Positions 53,502-61,063 of a stretch of 64,000 nucleotides of DNA are shown here, piece by piece (the stretch's first letter is position 1; every line of letters begins with the position of its first letter). The translations under genes and the position numbers were made by a program. The stretch comes from an uncultured Clostridia bacterium (GTDB lineage: Bacteria; Bacillota; Clostridia; Saccharofermentanales; Saccharofermentanaceae), in the NCBI GenBank assembly GCA_947303185.1, contig CAMYXF010000001.1:282960-346959 (forward strand), in the 5' to 3' direction. Under the pieces are notes generated by a model, which ran no database searches, had not been told where the DNA came from, and saw nothing but the letters and a program-made list of their open reading frames with translations.

Positions 53502-53577
53502 TGGTGTCCCTACCCGGATTCGAACCGGGAAACTAACGGTTCTGAACCGTTCGCGTCTGCCATTTCGCCATAAGGAC
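53502..53577 (-). tRNA. tRNA-Leu(CAG), short variable loop
   Basis: Acceptor GTCCTTA/TAGGGAC, D arm GCG/CGC with AAATGGCAGA (Leu-like), anticodon stem AACGG/CCGTT, loop TTCAGAA, variable loop AGTTT (5 nt), T arm CCCGG-TTCGAAT-CCGGG, A73, CCA. Exactly 73 positions plus CCA. Confidence 0.87.
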
Positions 53578-53580
53578 ATT

Positions 53581-53654
53581 TGGTCGGAGTAGAAGGAGTC
53601 GAACCTTCGCCACGTGGTCCCAGGCCACGGATACTTCCGTTATACGACACCCCG
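53581..53654 (-). tRNA. tRNA-Pro(TGG)
   Basis: Acceptor CGGGGTG/TACTCCG, typical of tRNA-Pro, anticodon stem CGTGG/CCACG, loop CCTGGGA, T arm GAAGG-TTCGACT-CCTTC, A73, CCA. The D stem is weak (GTAT/GTAT with G-U ends). Confidence 0.87.
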
Positions 53655-53746
53655 ATGATGAAACAGGCCGTATTCCTATTATCAGGAGGACCTAAAAAAA
53701 CAACCTGTTTCAAACGCGAATCTTTAAGACTGAACAGACCAGTCTT
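53655..53746 (-). other. 92-nt spacer inside the tRNA array with nested hairpins
   Basis: Arms GAAACAGG (53660-53667) and CCTGTTTC (53704-53711) can close a stem. AAGACTG/CAGTCTT (53726-53746, 7-nt loop) directly abuts the CCA end of tRNA-Asp and may guide 3' processing or partial termination. Confidence 0.5.
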
Positions 53747-53821
53747 TGGCGACCTCAAGGGGAGTTGAACCCCTGTCTCCGGCGCGACAAGCCGGCATAA
53801 TAGCCGTTATACCATGAGGCC
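53747..53821 (-). tRNA. tRNA-Asp(GTC)
   Basis: Acceptor GGCCTCA/TGAGGTC, anticodon stem CCGGC/GCCGG, loop TTGTCGC, T arm AGGGG-TTCAACT-CCCCT, G73 as expected for Asp, CCA encoded. Confidence 0.9.
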
Positions 53822-53824
53822 ATT

Positions 53825-53899
53825 TGGTGGACCCGAAGAGACTTGAACTCCCATCACCCGGATTAAAGGTCCGGTGTGTTACCGTTACACTACAGATCC
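53825..53899 (-). tRNA. tRNA-Lys(TTT)
   Basis: Acceptor GGATCTG/CGGGTCC, anticodon stem CCGGA/TCCGG, loop CCTTTAA, T arm GGGAG-TTCAAGT-CTCTT, A73, CCA encoded. Confidence 0.88.
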
Positions 53900-53900
53900 A

Positions 53901-53976
53901 TGGTGGACGGTGTTGGTTTCGATCCAACCTCCCTTGGGCTTCAACCAAGCGCTTTCACCAGATTAGCTAACCATCC
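53901..53976 (-). tRNA. tRNA-Phe(GAA)
   Basis: Acceptor GGATGGT/ACCGTCC, anticodon stem CTTGG/CCAAG, loop TTGAAGC, A73, CCA. The T loop reads ATCGAAA, losing the usual T54. Confidence 0.85.
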
Positions 53977-54067
53977 ATTCTTGGGATAACAAGCAAGACG
54001 CTGAGTCTTAATTGTCATCCCCAGGCAACTCGCAAAGAGTGCCTGTTTCTTTGCGGGAAGCCTGTAT
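53977..54067 (-). ncRNA. Structured spacer with mutually exclusive hairpins
   Basis: Three elements are visible. One is a long hairpin GGGATAACAA/TTGTCATCCC (53983-53992 with 54012-54021) with inner AAGAC/GTCTT. A second stem is CGCAAAG/CTTTGCG (54031-54037 with 54049-54055). CAGGCA/TGCCTG (54022-54027 with 54040-54045) can extend to 9 bp but overlaps the second stem, so it forms either a pseudoknot or an alternative fold. It sits between tRNA-Asn and tRNA-Phe in the presumed common transcript. Function unknown. Confidence 0.45.
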
Positions 54068-54143
54068 TGGCACCCATGGAAGGACTTGAACCTTCAACCT
54101 CCCGGTTAACGGCCGGATGCTCTACCGATTGAGCTACAAGGGT
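54068..54143 (-). tRNA. tRNA-Asn(GTT)
   Basis: Acceptor ACCCTTG/CATGGGT with one T-T mismatch, canonical D arm TAGCTCAATCGGTAGAGC, anticodon stem TCCGG/CCGGG, loop CCGTTAA, T arm GAAGG-TTCAAGT-CCTTC, G73, CCA. First tRNA of the array. Confidence 0.9.
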
Positions 54144-54181
54144 GTATAAAAAGATTAAGTTTTCAAGGTTCGTGAGCGAAC

Positions 54182-54217
54182 AAAAAGATCGCCCGGAGCT
54201 TTCTTTTCCGGACGATC
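54182..54217 (-). terminator. Terminator upstream of the tRNA array
   Basis: On the minus strand GATCGTCCGGA and TCCGGGCGATC (11 bp, one G-U) around a 9-nt loop are followed by TTTTTG. It ends the small-ORF transcript before the array. Confidence 0.85.
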
Positions 54218-54260
54218 CTGATCTCATTCTTCTATTTGTTTGTGCCTAAACAAAGTCAGA

Positions 54261-54422
54261 TTAACATCGTAACCGTGCGGAAAATTCGCCAATGCCGTAA
54301 TCGAAAAGATGCTTATTATCCTGAAGGGATATCGGTGCATAGGGACGAACTGAACCAAACGCTGTATTGCCGAGCGTTTTGAGATTCTTTATTAATTTCT
54401 GTCTCATAGATGCAGTTTGCAT
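54261..54422 (-). CDS. Possible 53-residue small protein
   Basis: An ATG at 54422 with AAAGGA about 7 nt upstream opens a 53-codon frame ending TAA. The product reads from MQTASMRQKLIKNLKTLGNT to a final GEFSARLRC: a basic N-terminal helix and an aromatic, charged C-terminal half. It lies between a promoter plus terminator-like leader hairpin and a second terminator, so it has its own transcription unit. I recognise no family. Without homologues it could be a chance frame in a small RNA. Confidence 0.5.
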   Translation of the reverse strand: MQTASMRQKLIKNLKTLGNTAFGSVRPYAPISLQDNKHLFDYGIGEFSARLRC

Positions 54423-54454
54423 TGTTCTTTTCCTTTCGATTTTTTCCGGTAACG

Positions 54455-54516
54455 AAAAAAGAAGTGCTGCACGATCCGAACCTGCATTATCAGGTCGGAT
54501 GTCGGACAGGCACTTC
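54455..54516 (-). terminator. Leader terminator/attenuator before the small ORF
   Basis: Outer arms GAAGTGC (54516-54510) and GCACTTC (54467-54461) enclose an inner stem (ATCCGA and CCTG paired with CAGG and TCGGAT, one bulge) and run into six T. It lies between the promoter and the 53-codon frame, an attenuator position. Confidence 0.75.
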
Positions 54517-54529
54517 CTTCATCGCCGAT

Positions 54530-54558
54530 AAGATAACACAACAAAAACTGATGCGCAA
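54530..54558 (-). promoter_or_regulatory. Promoter of the small-ORF unit
   Basis: -35 TTGCGC (54558-54553), 17-bp spacer, -10 TATCTT (54535-54530). Confidence 0.6.
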
Positions 54559-54585
54559 CCCCTAAATTGAAATTTCCTGAAATCA

Positions 54586-54618
54586 AAAGAGCCCAATAAC
54601 CGTGCGGTTTTCGGGCTC
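54586..54618 (-). terminator. Terminator of the two-gene hypothetical unit
   Basis: GAGCCC/GGGCTC with an inner AACCG/CGGTT stem is followed by TTTTGATTT on the minus strand. Confidence 0.8.
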
Positions 54619-54679
54619 CATATTATTAATACTTTTAAGATGTTTTTTAGCTTCGGAAATTGCTTGAAAATTTTTTCGC

Positions 54680-55183
54680 TTACAGCTTCTTAAGTTCTTC
54701 GTAAAAACTCGTGACATCACATGATGCGTCACCCTGAAGTCTTCTTCCGATCCTGTTGTAAACGAATGCGTTTGTGCCGTTGATGTTTACACCGTAACCG
54801 ATATTGGAACTGATAAATCCGCCGCCGATATTTCTCCAGATGACAACGCTCAAAAATCCGGATGCTTTCTTCATGATGTCGCCGCCGGCTTCAGGCGGAA
54901 TCTTCTTTGTAAGAATGGCCTGGCTTAATGCTGCAATTATCTGATCCAACTTGGGAATCTCAGTCTCTTCAAAATTGAGATCCATATTAAAAACCCTCTT
55001 TACAAGGTCGAGAAAATCGAGTGCGTATCCGAGCTGCATGAACTCGCCGTTTGCAAGTTCAGGCTGGCCTCCTGCTATCTTCTTTGCGAGGTCATCATAA
55101 TATGCGGTAAGCTCTTCAATGGACTTGCTGTAATCGATCTTACAAGCCTCAACAGGACCTACCTTCAATTCAAAATCAGCCAT
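54680..55183 (-). CDS. Hypothetical protein
   Basis: The 167 residues are mostly helical for the first 110 (SIEELTAYYDDLAKKIAGG, LDQIIAALSQAIL), then a Gly-rich end with NIGGGFISSNIGYGVNINGTNAFVYNRIG and a final helix. No signal peptide or transmembrane helix. No family is recognised. AAGGAG precedes the ATG. It overlaps the upstream membrane-protein gene by 8 bp, so the two are co-expressed and may interact. Confidence 0.65.
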   Translation of the reverse strand: MADFELKVGPVEACKIDYSKSIEELTAYYDDLAKKIAGGQPELANGEFMQLGYALDFLDLVKRVFNMDLNFEETEIPKLDQIIAALSQAILTKKIPPEAGGDIMKKASGFLSVVIWRNIGGGFISSNIGYGVNINGTNAFVYNRIGRRLQGDASCDVTSFYEELKKL

Positions 55184-55826
55184 TATTTTGCTCCTTCCTG
55201 ATAAAAGAAATCAGCATAAGTATATAGCATACCGTCTTCGGAAGCATCAGCATTCCAAGCATCGGAAGCAAAGGCGCGAATATCGCAACCGGAATATAGA
55301 ACATGAATGACAATGTCGTATAGAGCCACAGTCTGCTAAGATATTTGTCTTCTTTCCGAACTTTGAAATAGAGATAAACTACTATGCCGCCGATAACGAT
55401 GAACGGAAGATTTCTGAGCACTCCCCACAGCATGGATCCTTCACCCGTGAACCAGTTGTTTCCCGGTGCAAGGCACAAAGAGATTCGTAACGCTGCAAGA
55501 ATATAGATAGTGATACCGATGGTTTTCGTACTTTTGTCGTCCTTGTTATAGACGCCTTTATAGAGCAGGAAAACAAGGATGTAGAAGATGGTCATAGTAA
55601 TGGAAGTAACGAGCTTGCCAAATCCCAGATACCATGTGAAATCTTTATCGATGAAATAGTTTAATACTCTCGGGACAAGATGGAACGAATCGCCAAGACC
55701 CAATATCAGTGCCGCCGTTCCCATGAGGGCATCGTTCTTGTTGCGCTGCTTAATCAGAATATAAATGCCTGTAAGTATCGCAAAGACGAGATACAAGATA
55801 TCAAATGTAGATTCACCGTATTTCAT
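55176..55826 (-). CDS. Polytopic membrane protein of unknown function
   Basis: The 216 residues contain about seven hydrophobic helices (for example LYLVFAILTGIYILI, MTIFYILVFLLY, LPFIVIGGIVVYLYF, MLMLPKTVCYILMLISF). The opening YGESTFDILYLVFAI and ALILGLGDSFHLVPRVLNYF may be family-specific, but I cannot name the family. It heads a two-gene unit with the 167-residue protein. It stands 62 bp from the ABC exporter gene. Confidence 0.7.
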   Translation of the reverse strand: MKYGESTFDILYLVFAILTGIYILIKQRNKNDALMGTAALILGLGDSFHLVPRVLNYFIDKDFTWYLGFGKLVTSITMTIFYILVFLLYKGVYNKDDKSTKTIGITIYILAALRISLCLAPGNNWFTGEGSMLWGVLRNLPFIVIGGIVVYLYFKVRKEDKYLSRLWLYTTLSFMFYIPVAIFAPLLPMLGMLMLPKTVCYILMLISFIRKEQNNG

Positions 55827-55887
55827 ATTCTGCTCCGGATCTTAATTTGCTTTCTCCAACAGAATTATTTTACCATCTCCCATGTGT

Positions 55888-57606
55888 TTATACCTTAACC
55901 ATGTAAAGCGCGTGGAAGTATTTCTTCATCGCCATCAGTTCATCGAATGTTCCCTGCTCTTCTATTCTTCCGTCTCTCATGACGAGGATCTTATCGTATC
56001 TGCGCATGAGTCTTTCTTCAAGCGAGTGAGTAACGACGATTCTCGTTATACCTGTAAGGTCCAGAATGTCGGATGAGACTTTGTATGCAGTCTGCGAATC
56101 CAATGCAGCCGTGATCTCGTCTGCAACCAATACAGAAGATTTCTTAAGAAGGCTTCTTGCAATGGAGATTCTCTGCTTCTCTCCTCCTGATAATGCATTG
56201 CCGCTTTCACCGCAAAGATAATCGCTGCCGCGTTCTTCAATCAGCTCTTTCAGATTTGATCTTCTGATTGCATCTTTTATCTCTTCTTCAGGGAAATCGC
56301 GGAACATCGTGATGTTGTCCCTGATAGATGAATTGAATACAAATACATTCTGATTGATCGATGACACCTGGTCGAAAAACGAATCCGAAGATGAGTCCTT
56401 AAGATCAGTGTCATCCCACATGATCTCACCGTTATATTCTGCGCCGCATGCACCTGACATAATGAGATTCAGAAGTGTCGATTTACCGCTTCCGGAAGCA
56501 CCTACGATTGCATAAGATTTGCCTGCTTCAAAATCGAAAGATACATCGTGAAGAACTTCTTTTCCGTCTTCGTATGAGAAAGAAACATCTTTAACGGATA
56601 TACCTTTTTCGAGTGCGGAAAGCTCTTTATCACCGCCTTCAGATGTACTCTCATTAAGCGCTTTTGCAATCTTTTCAATCAATGCTTTTGAAGCTTTTCT
56701 CCCTGCCAGAAGACCCGGAAGTTCAGCAACAGGAGCTACTACAAAGTTCATAAGGTTTACGAAGATCATGACAGTACCTGCCGTAATTCCTTTGCCTGTA
56801 AGAGCCATATATGCACCTGCAAAGAACACCGTTACCTGTGCAATTACACCTGCAAACTGAGCCAGAGTACTGATGAGGATCTGAAGACTTGTTCTGGTAA
56901 ATTTTGAGTTCTCAAGTTTTGTATTTTCTTTTGAGAAAAGACCGGTAACGGGTGTCTCCGCACGGAATGCTTTCACTACTGAAAAGCCATTAAGACAGTC
57001 AGCGATCGTTGCAGTAAAACTCTTATTCATATCAGAAACTTTCACTTCAGCTTTGCTGAGTTTTTTACCTGATGCAAGTGATACTACGAGTGGCAATAAA
57101 GTAACTGCGATTGCTATCAGAGTAAGGATCGGAGAATAGTAGATCATCATGCCGAGTGACGTGAAAAACAATGTAAGTCTGTAGATAAACCAGAACTCTT
57201 TATCGAGATAATTTGTCTCGATAGAGATGCTGTCATTAGTCAGTGCAGATAGATAAGTTGACGTGCTCTCTGAACGGAATGACATGATGTTTTTCTCCGT
57301 TAATTTCGCAAACAGGGTTTCCTTATAATTCTTCATTGCTTTCCTGATATATCTGGGCTTCGCATAGTAAGTCAGGAATGATGAGAACAGGAAAAACGCA
57401 GCGATCAGAAGGCTTATTATCAGGAGCTGGTTAATACTCCATCTGCCGTTCCCGGAAGCCGTATCTATCAGTTCTCCCGTAAACCAGGAGATGGAGATTC
57501 CCATGAGTCCTGACAGAAGCGCACCGATAACCGAGAGGATAAAAAAGACATGGTTGTCCCTATGGAACTGAGACTTCAGTTCCACATATAAGTTTTTGAT
57601 TTTCAT
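55888..57606 (-). CDS. ABC exporter, fused permease-ATPase half-transporter
   Basis: The 572 residues have an N-terminal six-helix exporter domain (about 15-310) and a C-terminal ATPase with Walker A VGASGSGKSTLL, signature ALSGGEKQRISIARSLLKKSSVLVADEITAALD and the H-loop VVTHSLEE. Walker B reads VLVADEITA. It probably works as a homodimer, since no partner half-transporter is adjacent. The substrate is unknown; lipids, drugs or peptides are all possible. It starts 8 bp behind the XRE/TPR regulator gene, so that regulator may control it. Confidence 0.93.
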   Translation of the reverse strand: MKIKNLYVELKSQFHRDNHVFFILSVIGALLSGLMGISISWFTGELIDTASGNGRWSINQLLIISLLIAAFFLFSSFLTYYAKPRYIRKAMKNYKETLFAKLTEKNIMSFRSESTSTYLSALTNDSISIETNYLDKEFWFIYRLTLFFTSLGMMIYYSPILTLIAIAVTLLPLVVSLASGKKLSKAEVKVSDMNKSFTATIADCLNGFSVVKAFRAETPVTGLFSKENTKLENSKFTRTSLQILISTLAQFAGVIAQVTVFFAGAYMALTGKGITAGTVMIFVNLMNFVVAPVAELPGLLAGRKASKALIEKIAKALNESTSEGGDKELSALEKGISVKDVSFSYEDGKEVLHDVSFDFEAGKSYAIVGASGSGKSTLLNLIMSGACGAEYNGEIMWDDTDLKDSSSDSFFDQVSSINQNVFVFNSSIRDNITMFRDFPEEEIKDAIRRSNLKELIEERGSDYLCGESGNALSGGEKQRISIARSLLKKSSVLVADEITAALDSQTAYKVSSDILDLTGITRIVVTHSLEERLMRRYDKILVMRDGRIEEQGTFDELMAMKKYFHALYMVKV

Positions 57607-57614
57607 GTGAACAC

Positions 57615-58682
57615 CTACCTGTTTATCTTATTCCACAACGCGTTGTATTTTTTGTCACAGATCATATCGAGCGTAAAGCCGATCGATTCTTTTGCTGTCT
57701 CACCGAGCAGGCTGAATGTACTGATGCTGGCCTGGCTGTCAAACAGTTTGATGATGTCTGTCATCTTCTCTTCTGATGAGTCAAAAACTTCTGCAAGATC
57801 TCTTGCTTCAATAAGAAGTTCTTCTGCTTTTTCCTTATCCCCGCTCTTAAAATATGCATAACTTTCTGCAGTCAGATACGAACATTTCATCTTATCAAAG
57901 AAACACATTTCATCAGTTTTCCTGACGTTGTCCGCAAACTCTATGCACCACCTGGCGAGCATCTTGATCCTGTTAATGTCGCCTATATTTTTATAGTAGT
58001 AGAGCAGTCCTGAAGTCGTGTTAAGCATCTCGAAAGTAAGGTCTGTAAAACTTAAGATCAGTTTGCTGTAGCAGTCTTCTCCGCTGTTGCCGCTCATTGC
58101 GGTAAGCCAGCCGATTTTCGAATTGAAGACACCGGCTTCGTTGTTTTCGAGCATCATGGAAAGAGCTTTGTCACTGTCACCCGTAAGGAAATACAAAAGC
58201 GCAATGTTGCCTATCAGAGAGAGCCTTCCGAACCTGGGATTAATATCGTAAGGAACGATCATCAGCGCTCTCTCAAAAAGCGTTATCGCTCTCTTCATCA
58301 TTTCTTTGTTCTTTTCTTCGACACCGAAAGCAGAAAATGTATTTGCGGCAGCGACGATCACGCCGAAATCATTCGGATATTTAACAAGCGCCTTCTCCAC
58401 TTCTTCGAAAACCGAACGGTCTTTCTTTCCGAGCAGCTCGTATATATATTCAGTGATCGTGCCTTTTCTCTTATCGGCCATCTCATATCCAAGAAGAGTA
58501 TCTACGGATGTATCGAAAAGATCTGCGATCCTAACGAGCATGCTGATCTCGGGAGACGTAAGGTCTGCCTCCCACTTATAAACAGCGCCCACCGTTACGC
58601 CAAGGGCATTTGCCAATGCCTCCTGCGTAAGTGAACGCTCTTTTCTCATTCTCTTAATGTTTTCAGCCAGTTTGAGTTCCAT
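57615..58682 (-). CDS. XRE-family regulator with TPR-like helices
   Basis: The 355 residues begin with a Cro/cI-type helix-turn-helix (LAENIKRMRKERSLTQEALANALGVTVGAVYKWEADLTSPEISMLVRIADLFDTSVDTLLGYE). About 270 helical residues follow with TPR-like repeats, as in peptide-sensing RRNPP/SinR-like regulators or metabolic XRE-TPR proteins. ATG 58682 has GGGAG 8 nt upstream and is preferred to GTG 58691. It is transcribed ahead of the ABC exporter, so it likely controls export in response to a ligand or peptide; this is inference. Confidence 0.88.
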   Translation of the reverse strand: MELKLAENIKRMRKERSLTQEALANALGVTVGAVYKWEADLTSPEISMLVRIADLFDTSVDTLLGYEMADKRKGTITEYIYELLGKKDRSVFEEVEKALVKYPNDFGVIVAAANTFSAFGVEEKNKEMMKRAITLFERALMIVPYDINPRFGRLSLIGNIALLYFLTGDSDKALSMMLENNEAGVFNSKIGWLTAMSGNSGEDCYSKLILSFTDLTFEMLNTTSGLLYYYKNIGDINRIKMLARWCIEFADNVRKTDEMCFFDKMKCSYLTAESYAYFKSGDKEKAEELLIEARDLAEVFDSSEEKMTDIIKLFDSQASISTFSLLGETAKESIGFTLDMICDKKYNALWNKINR

Positions 58683-58877
58683 ATCCGTCACTCCCTTGAA
58701 TCTTCATTTGCACTAATCATAGCGGAAAAAGATTCATGTTGGAACTGACTACCAATACTAATTGGATATTTATTTTTATACCATTAGGGAGGGTTACCGT
58801 ACCCAAAGTGGACAGTAACCGCTACTTTTCTTTATAATTCCAGATAATGAAAACAGATTAAATCAGGAGGCAGAGCC

Positions 58878-59555
58878 ATGAAAGACATGAAGAAGATCAC
58901 GTCACTGATATTAGCCGGTTCCATGGCTCTTACCTTCTGCGCGTGCGTGCGAAATGACCGTAAGGTTTCTGACGAGTCTGATATAAAAGGGAATTCAGAA
59001 GAAATAACCGAGACGTCAGAAGAAGTGCTCAAATGGGCTGAAACAGAACACTTTTACCTTTACGGTCATGAGATCGTATTTGGCGAGACCACAGTTCAGG
59101 AACTGTATGACATCACCGACTGTTGCGTATTTTATGACTTTGACGAAACCTATACACAAAAGATCTACTTCACCATTGATGACCTGGTCGATATTCCGTG
59201 CTGCCGGATCTTTCCCACTGAAAAAGCCAAAGAGTCTGAAGTTGCATCCGCATTCATATACATACAAAGACCTGAGGGTTACTTTCACCAAGATTACCCC
59301 TTAAAAGAAGGCATAATCTACGGAATATCTTTCAAGCCAAACACCGCTTCGCTCTGGGGAGATAACATAAGCTTTGATGTTCCTCTCACCATGACCCCCG
59401 AAGAACTGATTGAAAATTCAGGAGAGCCCGTCCGTTGTGAATACGGCATGTACGGTTACCATGCCGGCGGCAAAAAATATGAAGATCACATGTTTGAGTT
59501 TGATGAGAAAGGCCGTCTTGTAGAATTCACTATACAAAAGATCACGTGGGGTTAA
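58878..59555 (+). CDS. Putative lipoprotein
   Basis: The 225 residues start with a lipoprotein signal (MKKITSLILAGSMALTFCAC, lipid-bearing Cys about 23). A Glu-rich linker and a domain with EHFYLYGHEIVFGETTVQELYDITDC, YFTIDDLVDI and DNISFDVPLTMTPEELIENSGEPVRCEYGMYGYHAGG follow. The layout resembles small surface lipoproteins of Clostridia with no assigned role. AGGAGG is 7 nt upstream. Its stop overlaps the convergent BlaR-like stop in a shared TTAA. Confidence 0.75.
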   Translation: MKDMKKITSLILAGSMALTFCACVRNDRKVSDESDIKGNSEEITETSEEVLKWAETEHFYLYGHEIVFGETTVQELYDITDCCVFYDFDETYTQKIYFTIDDLVDIPCCRIFPTEKAKESEVASAFIYIQRPEGYFHQDYPLKEGIIYGISFKPNTASLWGDNISFDVPLTMTPEELIENSGEPVRCEYGMYGYHAGGKKYEDHMFEFDEKGRLVEFTIQKITWG

Positions 59556-61063
59556 CCGACGGGTTCTTCCGGTGTATCACCTGAAGTGTAAACCATTCTT
59601 CTAACTGCACTGACCTTTGCATCCGAATAGTCGGATTCGATTACACCGGAAGCTGTAGCCTGCGCGTGTACATAAGTTCCATCACCTATATAGATTCCGC
59701 AATGATCCATTACACCGTCGCCATCCTTATCGAAGAAGATAACATCGCCGGGTTCGATCTCATCAGGATCGATCTCATCTCCACTTTCACTCATGGTATT
59801 AATATCATGAGGAAGTGCTACCGCGAAATACTTCTTAAAGCAGTACATAACGAATCCCGTATCATCAAAACCCTGAGGGTATGTACCTCCGGTTTCATAG
59901 GGAGATCCGACAAGACTTTTGACAAATAATTCAAAACCATCCTCAGGATCAAATGCATAATCCGGAACAGGAATTTCGTCTTCACTGAATGTCTCATCTA
60001 TTGGTTCATTAATGCTTGTTTCCGCAGTCTCGAAAACTTCTGTTATGGTTCCAGAGACTTCCGTTGTTACGTCTGTCTTATCCTTCGAATTTAAGCTGCA
60101 TGCAGCTCCTACAAATAACATCGATGCCGTTATCATGACCGCTGTGATCTTGCGGCCTTCTTTAAAGTTGATTATATTTTTCACTCTGTTTGTAACCTCC
60201 GCTTTGCTGAAGGAATTCTTACTGAATCCCAACGGTGTTACCAGATATCTTCTGTTGTTGCTCTTCTGTGCATACGTAACAAGAGACATCGTGTATGCCT
60301 TCTTAACTTCCGTATCCATATTTGCAACAACACTCTCATCACAGCTCATTTCTATATCGCGTTCGAAAAGAACATAAGCCAGCCACACAAGAGGATTGAA
60401 CCAGTGGACTGCAACCACAACCATGCCTACGATCTTGCTGATCCAGTCGCCATGTTTTATGTGTGTCTTCTCGTGCTTTAAGATATATTCTCTCTCGGTG
60501 TTATCGAGAACGTCAGGCAGATATATCTTAGGTACAAATAAACCAAACACAAAAGGCGCCTTCACCTTTTCAGATTCATAGATGTTCTTTCCTATCCTGT
60601 TTGCATTCTTAAGCTTTCTCTTAAGATCGATATAACGGACTGAACAGTAACCTGTTATTACTGCAGTTCCGGTGAGCCAGACGATTGCAAGAACCGTCCT
60701 GATATCCGGTAATTCTTTTGCAATTACATTTGTCTCTTCAGACGCTTGAATTTCAACAATTCCGTCCTGATGTGAAACAGCATCCGTTGCTACTGTTTTG
60801 ATATCAACGGTGTCAGGTGCTACTGCTTCTTCTACCTCTGTAACTGCCGTATCGGTGTGAGTCATTTTCGGAAGATAATTAAAAATGCTTATCTCTGATT
60901 CGATGCTTAAAGGCAGCAGTAATCTGATCGCTACCACAGCCCATAAGATCATGATGTATCTCTTGGAACGGTTACGCAGGATAAATCTGGCAAGCACGGT
61001 AATGAGGATTACCACGCTTCCCATGAGGGACATCTCTAGTATTTTCTGGAACAGATCTCCCAT
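59552..61063 (-). CDS. BlaR1/MecR1-type membrane sensor with a Cys-less NlpC/P60 domain
   Basis: The 503 residues comprise N-terminal transmembrane helices and an M56 metalloprotease domain with LKHEKTHIKHGDWI (HExxH, near 196). One more transmembrane helix (about 292-312), an acidic linker, and a C-terminal NlpC/P60-like domain (about 380-490) follow. In true NlpC/P60 the nucleophile lies in FDCSG; here it is FDDTG (near 400). The two histidines are kept (DHCGIYIGDG, YVHA). It is coupled to the BlaI-type gene by a TGATG overlap. It probably senses a wall signal and cleaves the repressor. The last domain may only bind peptide or glycan. Confidence 0.88.
   Translation of the reverse strand: MGDLFQKILEMSLMGSVVILITVLARFILRNRSKRYIMILWAVVAIRLLLPLSIESEISIFNYLPKMTHTDTAVTEVEEAVAPDTVDIKTVATDAVSHQDGIVEIQASEETNVIAKELPDIRTVLAIVWLTGTAVITGYCSVRYIDLKRKLKNANRIGKNIYESEKVKAPFVFGLFVPKIYLPDVLDNTEREYILKHEKTHIKHGDWISKIVGMVVVAVHWFNPLVWLAYVLFERDIEMSCDESVVANMDTEVKKAYTMSLVTYAQKSNNRRYLVTPLGFSKNSFSKAEVTNRVKNIINFKEGRKITAVMITASMLFVGAACSLNSKDKTDVTTEVSGTITEVFETAETSINEPIDETFSEDEIPVPDYAFDPEDGFELFVKSLVGSPYETGGTYPQGFDDTGFVMYCFKKYFAVALPHDINTMSESGDEIDPDEIEPGDVIFFDKDGDGVMDHCGIYIGDGTYVHAQATASGVIESDYSDAKVSAVRRMVYTSGDTPEEPVG

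Noticed and set aside
52942..53768. Several plus- and minus-strand frames of 60-110 codons across the tRNA array
   Set aside because: They are read through tRNA genes and carry tRNA-derived peptides such as repeated RTRTR/SNPE-like strings. None has independent coding evidence.
58775..58820. GGTTAC/GTAACC dyad upstream of the lipoprotein gene as a further member of the hairpin family
   Set aside because: It is a single imperfect pair with no repeated arms. It may be an ordinary operator.
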